64,000 nucleotides of DNA from Marinomonas sp. CT5 (GCF_018336975.1 NZ_CP025572.1:4622162-4686161), one strand, 5' to 3'. Shown: positions 25,585 through 34,342, numbered from the stretch's first letter. Notes: generated by a model not told the origin, from the sequence alone. Program-made: numbers and translations.

Positions 25585-27071
25585 TGGACGTTTTACAGTA
25601 TTTATCGATAGGTTTCTCGGTTGCCTTCACGCCGCTTAACTTGGGATTGGTCTTAGCGGGCTGTTTTTTTGGCACTTTAATTGGTTCATTACCAGGTATT
25701 GGACCTATCAATGGTGTTGCCATCTTATTACCTTTGGCCTATTCCATCGGTTTACCGCCAGAATCAGCACTCATCTTGTTGGCAGGAGTCTATTACGGTG
25801 CCGAATATGGCGGCCGCATTTCCAGTATCCTGCTTAACGTTCCAGGTGACGCGGGCGCTATCATGACCACTTTAGATGGTTATCCAATGGCTAAACGCGG
25901 TGAAGGTGGAAGAGCATTGGCGTTATCCGCCGTTTCTTCTTTCTTTGGCAGTATGGGGGCTTTGTTACTTATGGTGATCTTCGCACCATTACTTAGCCGC
26001 TTAGCCATTGAATTTGGCCCATCTGAGTATGTTTGGTTGATGATCTTTGCCTTTACGTGTTTGGCAACTATGGTCGGTAAACGCCCAATCAAAACCATCG
26101 TTGGTGTGGTTATTGGCCTATTATTAGCCACCGTAGGTATCGATTCAGGTACAGGCATTCTGCGTTTCACCATGGGCATTCCCAACTTATTCGATGGCGT
26201 AGACTTTTTAGTTGTCGTGATTGGCATGTTTGCCATCAGTGAAGTACTGATCCTCCTTGAAAGCTGGGCTCGCAACGATTTAAAAATGACGCCCGTTGGT
26301 AAAAGTTTTATCACACTATCGGATATGTTGGCCGTTAAATGGGTGGTGTTGCGCTCCACGTTATCTGGCTTTTTAATTGGGGTGTTACCCGGCACAGGGG
26401 CTTCTATTGCCAGTGCGGTGGCCTACGGGACAGAGAAACGTTTCGCAGAAGGCAATAATGAACACTTTGGCGAAGGTGACATTCGTGGTCTTGCTGCGCC
26501 AGAAGCGGCGAACAATGCTTCTGCGGCAGGCTCTATGCTACCTATGTTGACATTGGGTATTCCAGGTAGTGGCACTACTGCGATTCTATTAGGTGCCTTG
26601 TTAATGTTTAACATCACACCGGGTCCGCTACTGTTTGAGCAACAACCACAAATTGCGTGGGGTCTGATCGCCTCCATGTTCATTGGTAACATTGCGTTAC
26701 TGATCATGAACTTACCGCTTATTGGCCTGTTTGTTCGCTTACTGTCTATTAAGCAGTCTTACCTTGTCCCTATTATTGTTATGCTGACATTCGTTGGTAT
26801 CTATTCCATTCACGGAGATACTTTCGACTTGTTCTTTATGATTGTATTGGGGATCTTTGCTTTTATCTTGCGCAAGCTGGGCTTTTCTCTTGCTCCTGTC
26901 ATTTTGGGCTTGGTACTAGGCGAAGTATTGGAAGAAAACTTACGTCGCGCACTGTCTATCAGTGGCGGTGATTGGTCAATTTTACTTAACGGTACTATGA
27001 CTTATATCTTAGCGTTCGCAACCGTAGCCGCTCTGGTTGCTCCTAAGTTGATAAAAAAGTTTAAAAAGTAA
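25584..27071 (+). CDS. tctA: Tripartite tricarboxylate transporter large subunit TctA
   Basis: 495 residues with about 12 membrane segments. Both TctA signatures are present: the N-terminal GSLPGIGPINGVAILLPL with YYGAEYGGRISSILLNVPGD, and the internal repeat GVLPGTGASIASAVAYGTEK with TLGIPGSGTTAILLGAL. It is the ion-coupled permease for citrate or similar acids. It is translationally coupled to tctB and followed by a terminator. Confidence 0.95.
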   Translation: MDVLQYLSIGFSVAFTPLNLGLVLAGCFFGTLIGSLPGIGPINGVAILLPLAYSIGLPPESALILLAGVYYGAEYGGRISSILLNVPGDAGAIMTTLDGYPMAKRGEGGRALALSAVSSFFGSMGALLLMVIFAPLLSRLAIEFGPSEYVWLMIFAFTCLATMVGKRPIKTIVGVVIGLLLATVGIDSGTGILRFTMGIPNLFDGVDFLVVVIGMFAISEVLILLESWARNDLKMTPVGKSFITLSDMLAVKWVVLRSTLSGFLIGVLPGTGASIASAVAYGTEKRFAEGNNEHFGEGDIRGLAAPEAANNASAAGSMLPMLTLGIPGSGTTAILLGALLMFNITPGPLLFEQQPQIAWGLIASMFIGNIALLIMNLPLIGLFVRLLSIKQSYLVPIIVMLTFVGIYSIHGDTFDLFFMIVLGIFAFILRKLGFSLAPVILGLVLGEVLEENLRRALSISGGDWSILLNGTMTYILAFATVAALVAPKLIKKFKK

Positions 27072-27101
27072 TAATCAAAACGAACTAAACTCGTTTACGT
27101 A

Positions 27102-27142
27102 AAAAGCCTTCATGGTCAATCTAACCATGAAGGCTTTTTTAT
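27102..27142 (+). terminator. Bidirectional terminator between tctA and the first TRAP receptor
   Basis: AAAAAGCCTTCATGGT pairs with ACCATGAAGGCTTTTT across a short loop, with T runs on either strand. It serves tctA (plus) and the receptor gene ending at 27169 (minus). Confidence 0.9.
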
Positions 27143-27168
27143 TATTTGCCATTTAATGAAGCAAAGCT

Positions 27169-28278
27169 TTAATCAAGCTCACGGGCATTGATATAAGCTC
27201 TCTCAGACACTTCGTGCCAGGCTCTAACCTTGCCATTAAACTCTTTAAAAGAGTCGTAGACTTTTTGACTCATAGGGTCAGCAGCGGCCACTTCATCTAA
27301 TGTCTCTGCAGAGGCTTTTTTCAATGCCACTAACACCTCTTTAGGAAAGGCTTTAAAAACAACATGGTGTTCATTCACTAAGGTTTCTAGTGCGGCATTA
27401 TTACGAGCCGTAAATTCGTCCAGCATGTCCGCATTCACATCTCGAGTGGCGGCACGTACGATCAGCTGAAGATCTTTTGGCAAGGCCTCAAACGCGTCCT
27501 TGTTGTAAATAGCTTCCATAGTAGAACCGGGCTCATGCCAGCCTGGGTAGTAATAATACTTAGCGGCTTTATACAAACCAAAAGCAAGATCATTGTAGGG
27601 CCCCACCCATTCTGTCGCTTCAATCGTACCGGTTTGCAGTGCCGTAAAGATCTCACTACCGGGTAAATTAACGGGCGTACCACCGACTTTTTTCAATACC
27701 TCACCGCCCAAACCAGGCAGACGCATTTTTAAACCTTGGAAGTCAGCCAGTGAATTGATCTCTTTATTAAACCAACCTCCCATCTGTACCCCTGTATTAC
27801 CAGCCGCCATTGGAATCAGGTTAAAAGGCGCGTAGGTTTCTTCCCACAACTTCAGGCCGCCACCATAATGCAGCCAAGAGTTCATTTCTTGTGCGGTGAA
27901 GCCAAACGGTACCGCCGAGAAAAACTGTGCAGCGGGTGCCTTACCTTTCCAGTAAAAAGCACCACCATGGCCCATTTGCGCTGTACCACGAGATACCGCA
28001 TCAAATACTTCAAGCGCCGGAACCAACTCACCGGCCGCATAGACTTTGACCACTAAGCGTCCATTAGACATAGCGGTAATATTTTTCGCTAAATTTTCGG
28101 CAGCTGTACCTAAACCAGGAAAGTTCTTCGGCCAAGTTGTGACCATTTTCCAATGAATAACGTCTGCTGCTTTATCAGCCTTTGCTGTTTCTTTCTCTTC
28201 CGACCCACCACAAGCAACCAAACTTGCCGCAGCTAAACCGACCAAAGCCAGTTTTCCCCACATTTTTATTGTTCTCAT
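27169..28278 (-). CDS. TRAP receptor lipoprotein, TakP-like (copy 1)
   Basis: 369 residues. The N-terminus MRTIKMWGKLALVGLAAASLVAC is a lipoprotein signal with lipidated Cys23. The rest is a DctP-family receptor of the alpha-keto-acid (TakP) type: MVTTWPKNFPGLG, VYAAGELVPALEVFDAVSRG, NTGVQMGGWFNKEIN, ATEWVGPYNDLAFGLYKAAK and YYPGWHEPGS. It should bind a keto or hydroxy acid for a TRAP permease. No permease gene is adjacent. It is one of three paralogues in this window and closest to the copy at 31764. Gly after the Cys predicts outer-membrane anchoring, which is unusual for a transporter receptor in a Gram-negative cell. Confidence 0.9.
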   Translation of the reverse strand: MRTIKMWGKLALVGLAAASLVACGGSEEKETAKADKAADVIHWKMVTTWPKNFPGLGTAAENLAKNITAMSNGRLVVKVYAAGELVPALEVFDAVSRGTAQMGHGGAFYWKGKAPAAQFFSAVPFGFTAQEMNSWLHYGGGLKLWEETYAPFNLIPMAAGNTGVQMGGWFNKEINSLADFQGLKMRLPGLGGEVLKKVGGTPVNLPGSEIFTALQTGTIEATEWVGPYNDLAFGLYKAAKYYYYPGWHEPGSTMEAIYNKDAFEALPKDLQLIVRAATRDVNADMLDEFTARNNAALETLVNEHHVVFKAFPKEVLVALKKASAETLDEVAAADPMSQKVYDSFKEFNGKVRAWHEVSERAYINARELD

Positions 28279-28401
28279 TGATTATCCCTAAAAGACTGAA
28301 TGACTTTATTCTTATGAAACGCCTTGCGTGATGACATAAATACAGCAAAAGTAAGTCGAACAACCCACTTTATAGCCGTAACTTATTTACAAAGCGTTTT
28401 T

Positions 28402-28440
28402 AATAGTATGAATTGAAATATCAAGGCTCAAGACTTTTTG
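28402..28440 (-). promoter_or_regulatory. Conserved upstream element of TRAP receptor copy 1
   Basis: On the plus strand AATAGTATGAATTG (28402-28415) is followed by CTCAAG starting 25 bases after the motif start, and then CTTTTTG. The same three blocks with nearly the same spacing occur upstream of receptor copy 2 (33023-33062). This is probably a shared promoter or operator. Confidence 0.5.
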
Positions 28441-28500
28441 GGTTTTATTTTTAAATAGTATTTATTAGTCGAACAATTAACGCCCTATAAGCAAATAAAC

Positions 28501-29910
28501 TTAAAACTTCAGGCTAGTCAGCGCATCTGTCGCTTCCCACTCGGTTAATGCTCCAAAACCGAACCTAAGGTAACCATTCTGTTTATGATTAAAGAAATAT
28601 GGATTTAAAGCTAAATCTGTAAGATCCAACTGTGATGAATCCCCTAAATTCAGCCAAAAAGCTAAGCCTCCTGCAGGAACATGGAAACTAACCCTGTCAC
28701 CAAACAGCCGATTTAGCTCCGTAATACAGTGATCACGACGGGCTTTATAGAGTTTTTTACATTTCCTAATATGACGCTTTACTTCACCTGATTCTAATAA
28801 TTCAGCCAAGGCAAGCTCTGTTAACGTATTACCTTGTCTATCAATCATTAAAATCTCCTGCACGGCTTGTTTTATTAATTCAGGATGCGCCACTAAATAC
28901 CCAACTCTAAGCCCTGGGGCAAATACCTTTGATAACGAACCTATATGCAGCACCCGTTCGGCACCAGGTAAACTCGCTAATGGCGGTATAGGCCGGCTGT
29001 CAAAATGAAATTCATGATCATAATCATCTTCCACTATGTAAAAGCCGTAACGAATTGATAGCTGCAGTAATAATAAACGCCGCTCCATCACCATAGTGAC
29101 GGTAGTAGGATAATGATGATGAGGGGTCGTATAAATAGCCGCTACTTTGTGATTAGCCAGTAATTTTTCTAGATGTAAAACATCAAGGCCTTTACTGTCT
29201 GTTTTGCAACGTAATATAGTGAAACCAGCCGCTTCAAAAGCAGCCAACGCAGGAGCGTAAGTAAGCTCCTCAAATATCATTACACCATCAGATGGCTTAA
29301 TAATACGGGATGCCAAGTAAATGGCCATCTGACTTCCTCGAACGGTACAAATATTAGCTGTCGTCAAATGCAGGTAACGCTCCTGAACAAGCATTCTCTG
29401 TAAGGCGCTACGTAATTCTATCGTTCCCTGAGCATCCCCATAACCCAAATATTGCTTACGACTGGCTGCAATTAATGCCCTTCGATACGCCCTTGCTAAT
29501 AACTCATAGGGAATAAGGCGAGCATCTGGAATGCCGTCATTATCTACGTTTGTACAACTGTCCAAACTTAACGAAGTAGGAACAGCCTCAATGTCTACCG
29601 TAGCAGTACGTGTCACTAAATGTTGATACTGTTCTGATAAATGTTGCTCCGGCAATCGTGCTGAAACAAAGGTTCCGCGTTTTGCTTCAGCCACCAGCCA
29701 GCCTTGTGCAATTAGTTCGTCATACGCCACTTGAACCGTCTTACGATTTAATCCCAATATAGCCGCTAATGATCGCGAGCCAGGTAAAAGAGCACCAGAC
29801 TCTAGCCGCCCATTTAAAATGTCCTCTATAAGTCTATTGACCAACCGAGCATGAGTCGTATCACCAATACTATTCTCTAACCACAACTGCGTTTGCCATG
29901 GACGTAGCAT
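28501..29910 (-). CDS. MocR-family regulator (GntR-aminotransferase fusion)
   Basis: 469 residues. An N-terminal GntR winged helix (about 15-80, GALLPGSRSLAAILGLNRKTVQVAYDEL) is joined to a fold-type I aminotransferase-like domain. The PLP lysine is in HIGSLSKVFAPGLRVGYLV, and EDDYDHEFHF is the usual Asp region. MocR proteins bind PLP, often with an amino compound, and act as activators. It is divergent from a class II aldolase and a DapA-like gene, and the shared gap contains three ATCTGGA sites. The two lyase genes are therefore its likely targets. Its codon use looks more A/T-rich than that of the flanking TRAP receptors. Confidence 0.9.
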   Translation of the reverse strand: MLRPWQTQLWLENSIGDTTHARLVNRLIEDILNGRLESGALLPGSRSLAAILGLNRKTVQVAYDELIAQGWLVAEAKRGTFVSARLPEQHLSEQYQHLVTRTATVDIEAVPTSLSLDSCTNVDNDGIPDARLIPYELLARAYRRALIAASRKQYLGYGDAQGTIELRSALQRMLVQERYLHLTTANICTVRGSQMAIYLASRIIKPSDGVMIFEELTYAPALAAFEAAGFTILRCKTDSKGLDVLHLEKLLANHKVAAIYTTPHHHYPTTVTMVMERRLLLLQLSIRYGFYIVEDDYDHEFHFDSRPIPPLASLPGAERVLHIGSLSKVFAPGLRVGYLVAHPELIKQAVQEILMIDRQGNTLTELALAELLESGEVKRHIRKCKKLYKARRDHCITELNRLFGDRVSFHVPAGGLAFWLNLGDSSQLDLTDLALNPYFFNHKQNGYLRFGFGALTEWEATDALTSLKF

Positions 29911-29922
29911 AACCCTTCCTCT

Positions 29923-29971
29923 ATCTGGACCATTACTAATTGTAAATCTGGATGTTATCTCTGGTCCAGAT
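29923..29971. promoter_or_regulatory. Candidate MocR operator: three ATCTGGA boxes
   Basis: ATCTGGACC at 29923-29931 and ATCTGGAT at 29946-29953 are direct repeats 23 bases apart, about two helical turns. GGTCCAGAT at 29963-29971 is an exact inverted copy of the first. They sit between the divergent MocR and aldolase genes, as is usual for MocR operators. Confidence 0.6.
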
Positions 29972-30017
29972 TAGTTTTATTCTGCCTACTCAAGCATGAA
30001 CTAGGAGTTAAAACACG

Positions 30018-30794
30018 ATGAAAACAGCACACCTAGATAAACAACAACTGATGGCTAATGCGCAACAACAAATGGATCGATTGGTAAATGAAGGTCAATT
30101 TAGCGACAGGCAAAAGCTGGCCTTAACTTGTCGTATTTTATATGAGCACGGTCATGATGCAGGTTTAGCAGGACAAGTCACTGCCCGTACTGAATCCGGC
30201 AATACATTTATCACACAACAATTCGGACTAGGATTCGATGAGATCACCGCTGACAATTTGCTGGAAGTAAATCAGGATTTGGAACCTATCGATCAACAAG
30301 CAATGCCAAACCCCGCCAATAGATTCCACACCTGGATTTACCAACAACACCCTGAAGTGAATTGCATTATTCACACTCACCCAACTCATGTAGCAGCACT
30401 GTCTATGCTCAAAGTTCCGCTGATGGTTGCACAAATGGATATCTGCAGTTTATTTGATGACTGCGCCTTTTTAAGTGATTGGCCAGGAGTTCCTGTTGGT
30501 AATGAAGAAGGCATCATTATTTCTAATGCTCTGGGTAAAAAAAGAGCCGTTTTGTTGGCCCATCATGGTCAGCTAGTTGTAGGTAAAACCATTGAAGAAG
30601 CCTGTAATCTCGCATTGATGATTGAGCGCGCAGCACGATTACAGCTACTAGCAATGGCTGCTGGACAGATTCAGCCTTTACCGACTGAATTAGCAAAAGA
30701 AGCCCATGACTGGCTAACGACTGACCGCCGTAGCAAGGTCAACTTTGCGTATTACGCTAGAAAAGCACTGAAGTCCCACCCTGAATCCATCTAA
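30018..30794 (+). CDS. Class II aldolase/adducin family protein
   Basis: 258 residues of the class II aldolase/adducin fold. The zinc-ligand pattern is visible as IIHTHPTHVAALS and, later, LLAHHGQLVVG. The family start GQVTARTESGNTFITQQFG carries the substrate loop. Members cleave or decarboxylate hydroxy-keto acids or sugar phosphates with a divalent metal. The exact substrate is unknown. It shares an operon with a DapA-like lyase 10 bases downstream and is divergent from a MocR regulator, which suggests inducible catabolism of a small acid. AGGAG precedes the ATG. Confidence 0.85.
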   Translation: MKTAHLDKQQLMANAQQQMDRLVNEGQFSDRQKLALTCRILYEHGHDAGLAGQVTARTESGNTFITQQFGLGFDEITADNLLEVNQDLEPIDQQAMPNPANRFHTWIYQQHPEVNCIIHTHPTHVAALSMLKVPLMVAQMDICSLFDDCAFLSDWPGVPVGNEEGIIISNALGKKRAVLLAHHGQLVVGKTIEEACNLALMIERAARLQLLAMAAGQIQPLPTELAKEAHDWLTTDRRSKVNFAYYARKALKSHPESI

Positions 30795-30804
30795 GGAGAT
30801 GAAA

Positions 30805-31677
30805 ATGAAACTAACAGGCATTATCGCGTACCCAATTACCCCTTTTACTGTAGATACTAATCAACCCGATTTAGAGAAACTGGGACAAAGTTTAGAACTA
30901 CTGTTACAACATGGCTGCGATGCTATAGCTCCTCTAGGCAGCACTGGTGAAAGCGCATATTTAAGCCTTTCCGAATGGAAAGAAGTCGCAGAACATTCAG
31001 TCAAAATTGTAGCGAACCGAGTACCAGTGATTATTGGTATTTCAGAGCTAACAACAGAGCAAGCTATTAATAAAGCGCGTTTTGCAGCTCAGATTGGTGC
31101 CGATGCTATTATGGTGATACCTGTGTCGTACTGGAAACTCACAAACGAGGAAATCTTCAGTTATTATGAGGCTATTGCGGCAACAGTGCCCTTACCAATT
31201 ATGATTTACAATAATCCGGCTACCAGTGGTGTAGATATGTCGCCTGAATTAATCGTCAAAATGTTTAAGGAAATTCCTAACATCACCATGGTAAAAGAAA
31301 GTACTGGTGATATTCAGCGAATGCACAAAATACATCAATTATCAGCTGGCGAGTTACCTTTCTACAATGGTAGTAATCCATTAGCTTTAGAAGCCTTATG
31401 CGCAGGAGCTAGTGGTTGGTGTACTGCCGCCCCAAATTTATTGGAGACATTACCAAAAGAGCTTTATACCTTAATTAAAGCGAATGATCTTCAATCTGCG
31501 AAAGACTGTTTTTACCGTCAATTACCTGTACTAAGCTTTATTGTTGCTGGCGGATTGCCTAAAACAATTAAAGCAGGCTTGGCGTTAAAAGGCCTTCAAG
31601 TCGGCGAGCCTCGTAAACCTCTGACGGCTGCTAATGAGAAAGACAAAGCTACATTAGCAAAATTACTAAGTATTTAA
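30805..31677 (+). CDS. DapA-family lyase/synthase (dihydrodipicolinate synthase-like)
   Basis: 290 residues of the N-acetylneuraminate lyase/DHDPS family. The pyruvate-binding PLGSTGESAYLS, the Tyr in IMIYNNPATSG and the Schiff-base Lys164 in MVKESTGD are all present. Such enzymes form or cleave pyruvate adducts. The context (class II aldolase, TRAP receptors of keto-acid type) favours a catabolic role over lysine synthesis. AAGGAG at 30793-30798 directly touches a first ATG at 30799, whereas the ATG at 30805 has a six-base spacing, so the latter is the start. Confidence 0.85.
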   Translation: MKLTGIIAYPITPFTVDTNQPDLEKLGQSLELLLQHGCDAIAPLGSTGESAYLSLSEWKEVAEHSVKIVANRVPVIIGISELTTEQAINKARFAAQIGADAIMVIPVSYWKLTNEEIFSYYEAIAATVPLPIMIYNNPATSGVDMSPELIVKMFKEIPNITMVKESTGDIQRMHKIHQLSAGELPFYNGSNPLALEALCAGASGWCTAAPNLLETLPKELYTLIKANDLQSAKDCFYRQLPVLSFIVAGGLPKTIKAGLALKGLQVGEPRKPLTAANEKDKATLAKLLSI

Positions 31678-31690
31678 TTTCATATATAAA

Positions 31691-31723
31691 AAAAGCTCCG
31701 TTATCAAAAGTAACGGAGCTTTT
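31691..31723. terminator. Bidirectional terminator, near-copy of 33110-33142
   Basis: AAAAGCTCCGTTA (31691-31703) pairs perfectly with TAACGGAGCTTTT (31711-31723). The T run is longer on the minus strand, so it mainly ends receptor copy 2, but it also lies 14 bases after the DapA-like stop. Confidence 0.85.
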
Positions 31724-31763
31724 AACTGTGCTAATCGACTATCAAGCAAAAACGCTTAGAAGC

Positions 31764-32873
31764 TTAATCGTCTGCGCGTGCATTGATATAAGCTCGCTCA
31801 GACACTTCATGCCACGCTCTGACTTTAGAACCAAACGCTTTAAATGAGTCATACACTTTCTGACTCATTGGGTCCGCGGCCGCCACTTCTTCTAGCGTTT
31901 CTGCTGACGCCTTTTTCAACGCTAATAGCACATCATCAGGGAAAGGTTTTAAGGTGACGTTGTGTTCGTTTACTAATGTCTGCAATGCTGAATTGTTCAA
32001 CGCAGTGAATTCATCGAGCATTTCCGCATTAGCTTGGCGAGTCGCGGCGCGCACAATCAGCTGTAGATCTTTTGGCAAGGCTTCAAACGCTTCCTTGTTA
32101 TAGATCGCTTCCATGGTAGAACCTGGCTCATGCCAACCTGGGTAGTAGTAGTATTTGGCTGCTTTGTACAAACCAAATGCTAAATCGTTATACGGACCCA
32201 CCCATTCTGTCGCATCGATGGTTCCAGATTGCAAAGCCGTAAAGATTTCACCACCAGGAAGGTTAATAGACGTACCGCCCACTTTCTTAAGGACTTCGCC
32301 TCCCAAACCAGGGATACGCATTTTCAGGCCTTGGAAATCCGCCAAAGAGTTAATCTCTTTGTTGAACCATCCTCCCATTTGTACGCCAGTGTTACCCGCT
32401 GCCATTGGAATCAAATTAAACGGCGCGTAGATTTCTTCCCACAGTTTTAAACCACCACCATGGTGAATCCATGAATTGATTTCTTGTGCCGTGAAACCAA
32501 AAGGAACCGCGGTAAAGAACTGAGCCGCTGGCGCTTTGCCTTTCCAATAATAAGCAGCCCCGTGACCCATTTGTGCGGTTCCACGAGATACCGCATCAAA
32601 CACTTCTAGCGCAGGAACCAATTCACCTGCGGCATACACTTTTACATTAATACGTCCGTTGGACATTTCATTAATGCTTTTCGCTAAGTTCTCAGCCCCT
32701 GTGCCCAACCCCGGAAAGTTCTTAGGCCAAGTTGTTACCATTTTCCAATTAATGACTTCCGTTTTCTTTTCCGCCTTTGCGGTTTCTTTTTCTTCAGATC
32801 CGCCACAGGCTACCAAAGTAGCCGCGGCCAAACCGACCAACGCCAGTTTGCTCCACGATTTTATTGTTATCAT
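31764..32873 (-). CDS. TRAP receptor lipoprotein, TakP-like (copy 2)
   Basis: 369 residues, very similar to copy 1 along the whole length. The lipobox is ATLVAC with Cys23. WKMVTTWPKNFPGLGTGAEN, ALEVFDAVSRGTAQMGHG, NTGVQMGGWFNKEIN and ATEWVGPYNDLAFGLYKAAK are shared. Differences cluster in ligand-side positions such as QEINSWIHHGG and TSINLPGGEIFTALQSG, which could shift specificity. No permease is adjacent. It has its own upstream region and terminator, so it is probably expressed alone. Confidence 0.9.
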   Translation of the reverse strand: MITIKSWSKLALVGLAAATLVACGGSEEKETAKAEKKTEVINWKMVTTWPKNFPGLGTGAENLAKSINEMSNGRINVKVYAAGELVPALEVFDAVSRGTAQMGHGAAYYWKGKAPAAQFFTAVPFGFTAQEINSWIHHGGGLKLWEEIYAPFNLIPMAAGNTGVQMGGWFNKEINSLADFQGLKMRIPGLGGEVLKKVGGTSINLPGGEIFTALQSGTIDATEWVGPYNDLAFGLYKAAKYYYYPGWHEPGSTMEAIYNKEAFEALPKDLQLIVRAATRQANAEMLDEFTALNNSALQTLVNEHNVTLKPFPDDVLLALKKASAETLEEVAAADPMSQKVYDSFKAFGSKVRAWHEVSERAYINARADD

Positions 32874-33022
32874 TGAATATCCCTCAGGAAGCTAATTACA
32901 TTTATTGTTATTAAGCTCAGCGTTAAAATAAGAAAAGTACAACCCTAATTGCACATGGACTAAGCCGATATATTAAGGAAAAAAAGCGGCCTATAATTCA
33001 CATTTTATGCACTAAGTGTTTG

Positions 33023-33062
33023 AATAGTATGAATTGCGCTGCCAGTGCTCAAGCCCTTTTTG
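33023..33062 (-). promoter_or_regulatory. Conserved upstream element of TRAP receptor copy 2
   Basis: AATAGTATGAATTG (33023-33036), CTCAAG (33048-33053) and CTTTTTG (33056-33062) recur here in the same order and almost the same spacing as upstream of receptor copy 1. Confidence 0.5.
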
Positions 33063-33109
33063 ATATTTATTTTCCTGCTGATTCTGAGATCTATTCTTAA
33101 AAAAAACAA

Positions 33110-33142
33110 AAAAGCTCCGTTATCAGAGATAGCGGAGCTTTT
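33110..33142 (-). terminator. Second hairpin after TRAP receptor copy 3
   Basis: AAAAGCTCCGTTATC (33110-33124) pairs with GATAGCGGAGCTTTT (33128-33142). The left arm is identical to the terminator at 31691, indicating that the terminator was copied along with the receptor gene. Confidence 0.75.
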
Positions 33143-33160
33143 AGTCGTATTAAAAAATAA

Positions 33161-33196
33161 AATAAGCCCTGCTATCACGCGACAACAGGGCTTATT
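33161..33196 (-). terminator. Terminator of TRAP receptor copy 3
   Basis: AATAAGCCCTG (33161-33171) pairs perfectly with CAGGGCTTATT (33186-33196). On the minus strand TTTATTTTTTA follows. It lies 34 bases after the gene's stop. Confidence 0.8.
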
Positions 33197-33229
33197 GGGA
33201 TCGTTATTTTTTATAGTAAGAAGATGAAA

Positions 33230-34342
33230 TTAGTCCGTCGCACGAGCATTAATAAACGCTCGCTCGGAAATATCATGCCACTCACTAACAGAGCTTAAAA
33301 AAGCAGTGAAAGAGTCATAAACCTTTTGGCTCATAGGATCATTAGCTGCGACTTCTTTTAGTGTTTCATCAGAGGCCACACGCAAGGCTTCCAATAGATC
33401 TTTCGGGAATTTTTTCAACACCACATGATGGTCATCAACCAAAGTTTTCAGTGCCGCATTATTACGCGCAGTAAACTCGCTCAACATATTCATGTTGGCT
33501 TGTTGTGCAGCAGAACGAACAATATCTTGTAGGTCTTCTGGCAACGCATTGAAAGCGTCTTTGTTAATCAAAGCTTCAACCGCTGAACCTGGCTCTTGCC
33601 AACCTGGGTAATAGTAGTATTTCGCCGCTTTGTACAAACCAAATGCTAGATCATTGTATGGACCTACCCACTCAGTCGCATCAATCGTACCCGTTTGAAG
33701 CGCGGTGAAGATTTCACTACCAGGAAGGTTAACCGTTACAGCGCCCACTTTTTTAAGCACCTCGCCACCCAAGCCAGGCATACGCATTTTCAAGCCTTTG
33801 AAGTCTTCTAGCGAATTGATTTCTTTGTTGAACCAGCCACCCATTTGTGCGCCAGTGTTACCTACCGCCATAGGAATGATATTAAAGGGTGCATACACTT
33901 CTTCCCACAGCTGCAAACCGCCGCCGTAAGTCAGCCAAGAGTTAAACTCTTGCGCTGTCATACCAAAAGGTACAGACGAAAAGAACTGTACTGCCGGCGC
34001 TTTACCTTTCCAGTAGTAAGCTGAACTGTGTCCCATTTGTGCTGTGCCACGAGACACGGCATCAAACACTTCCATAGCAGGAACCAATTCACCTGCCGCG
34101 TAGACTTTAATATCTAAGCGACCGTTAGACATTTTAGTGATGTTTTTCGCAAGCTCTTCAGCACTTGTGCCCAATCCAGGAAAATTCTTTGGCCAAGTTG
34201 TGACCATTTTCCAATGAATTGTCTCTGTTTTCTTTTCAACTTTTGCTGTTTCTTCGGCTTTCTCTGATCCGCCACAAGCGACCAAAGACAAAGCAAACAA
34301 ACCAGCGAATGCCAATTTGCCCAATACCATTAAATTACGCAT
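33230..34342 (-). CDS. TRAP receptor lipoprotein, TakP-like (copy 3)
   Basis: 370 residues, the most divergent of the three paralogues. The lipobox is LSLVAC with Cys23. The TakP-type core is kept: MVTTWPKNFPGLGTSAEE, PAMEVFDAVSRGTAQMGHS, NTGAQMGGWFNKEIN, ATEWVGPYNDLAFGLYKAAK. Other segments differ, for example YYPGWQEPGSAVEALINKD in place of the HEPGSTMEAIYNKD of copies 1 and 2. Its leader shares CCCTCAGG near the start codon with copy 2, but the AATAGTATGAATTG element is absent. It probably binds a related but different acid. Confidence 0.9.
   Translation of the reverse strand: MRNLMVLGKLAFAGLFALSLVACGGSEKAEETAKVEKKTETIHWKMVTTWPKNFPGLGTSAEELAKNITKMSNGRLDIKVYAAGELVPAMEVFDAVSRGTAQMGHSSAYYWKGKAPAVQFFSSVPFGMTAQEFNSWLTYGGGLQLWEEVYAPFNIIPMAVGNTGAQMGGWFNKEINSLEDFKGLKMRMPGLGGEVLKKVGAVTVNLPGSEIFTALQTGTIDATEWVGPYNDLAFGLYKAAKYYYYPGWQEPGSAVEALINKDAFNALPEDLQDIVRSAAQQANMNMLSEFTARNNAALKTLVDDHHVVLKKFPKDLLEALRVASDETLKEVAANDPMSQKVYDSFTAFLSSVSEWHDISERAFINARATD

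Noticed and set aside
30799..30804. The ATG at 30799 as the start of the DapA-like gene
   Set aside because: The AAGGAG ribosome site touches it directly; the ATG six bases later has proper spacing.
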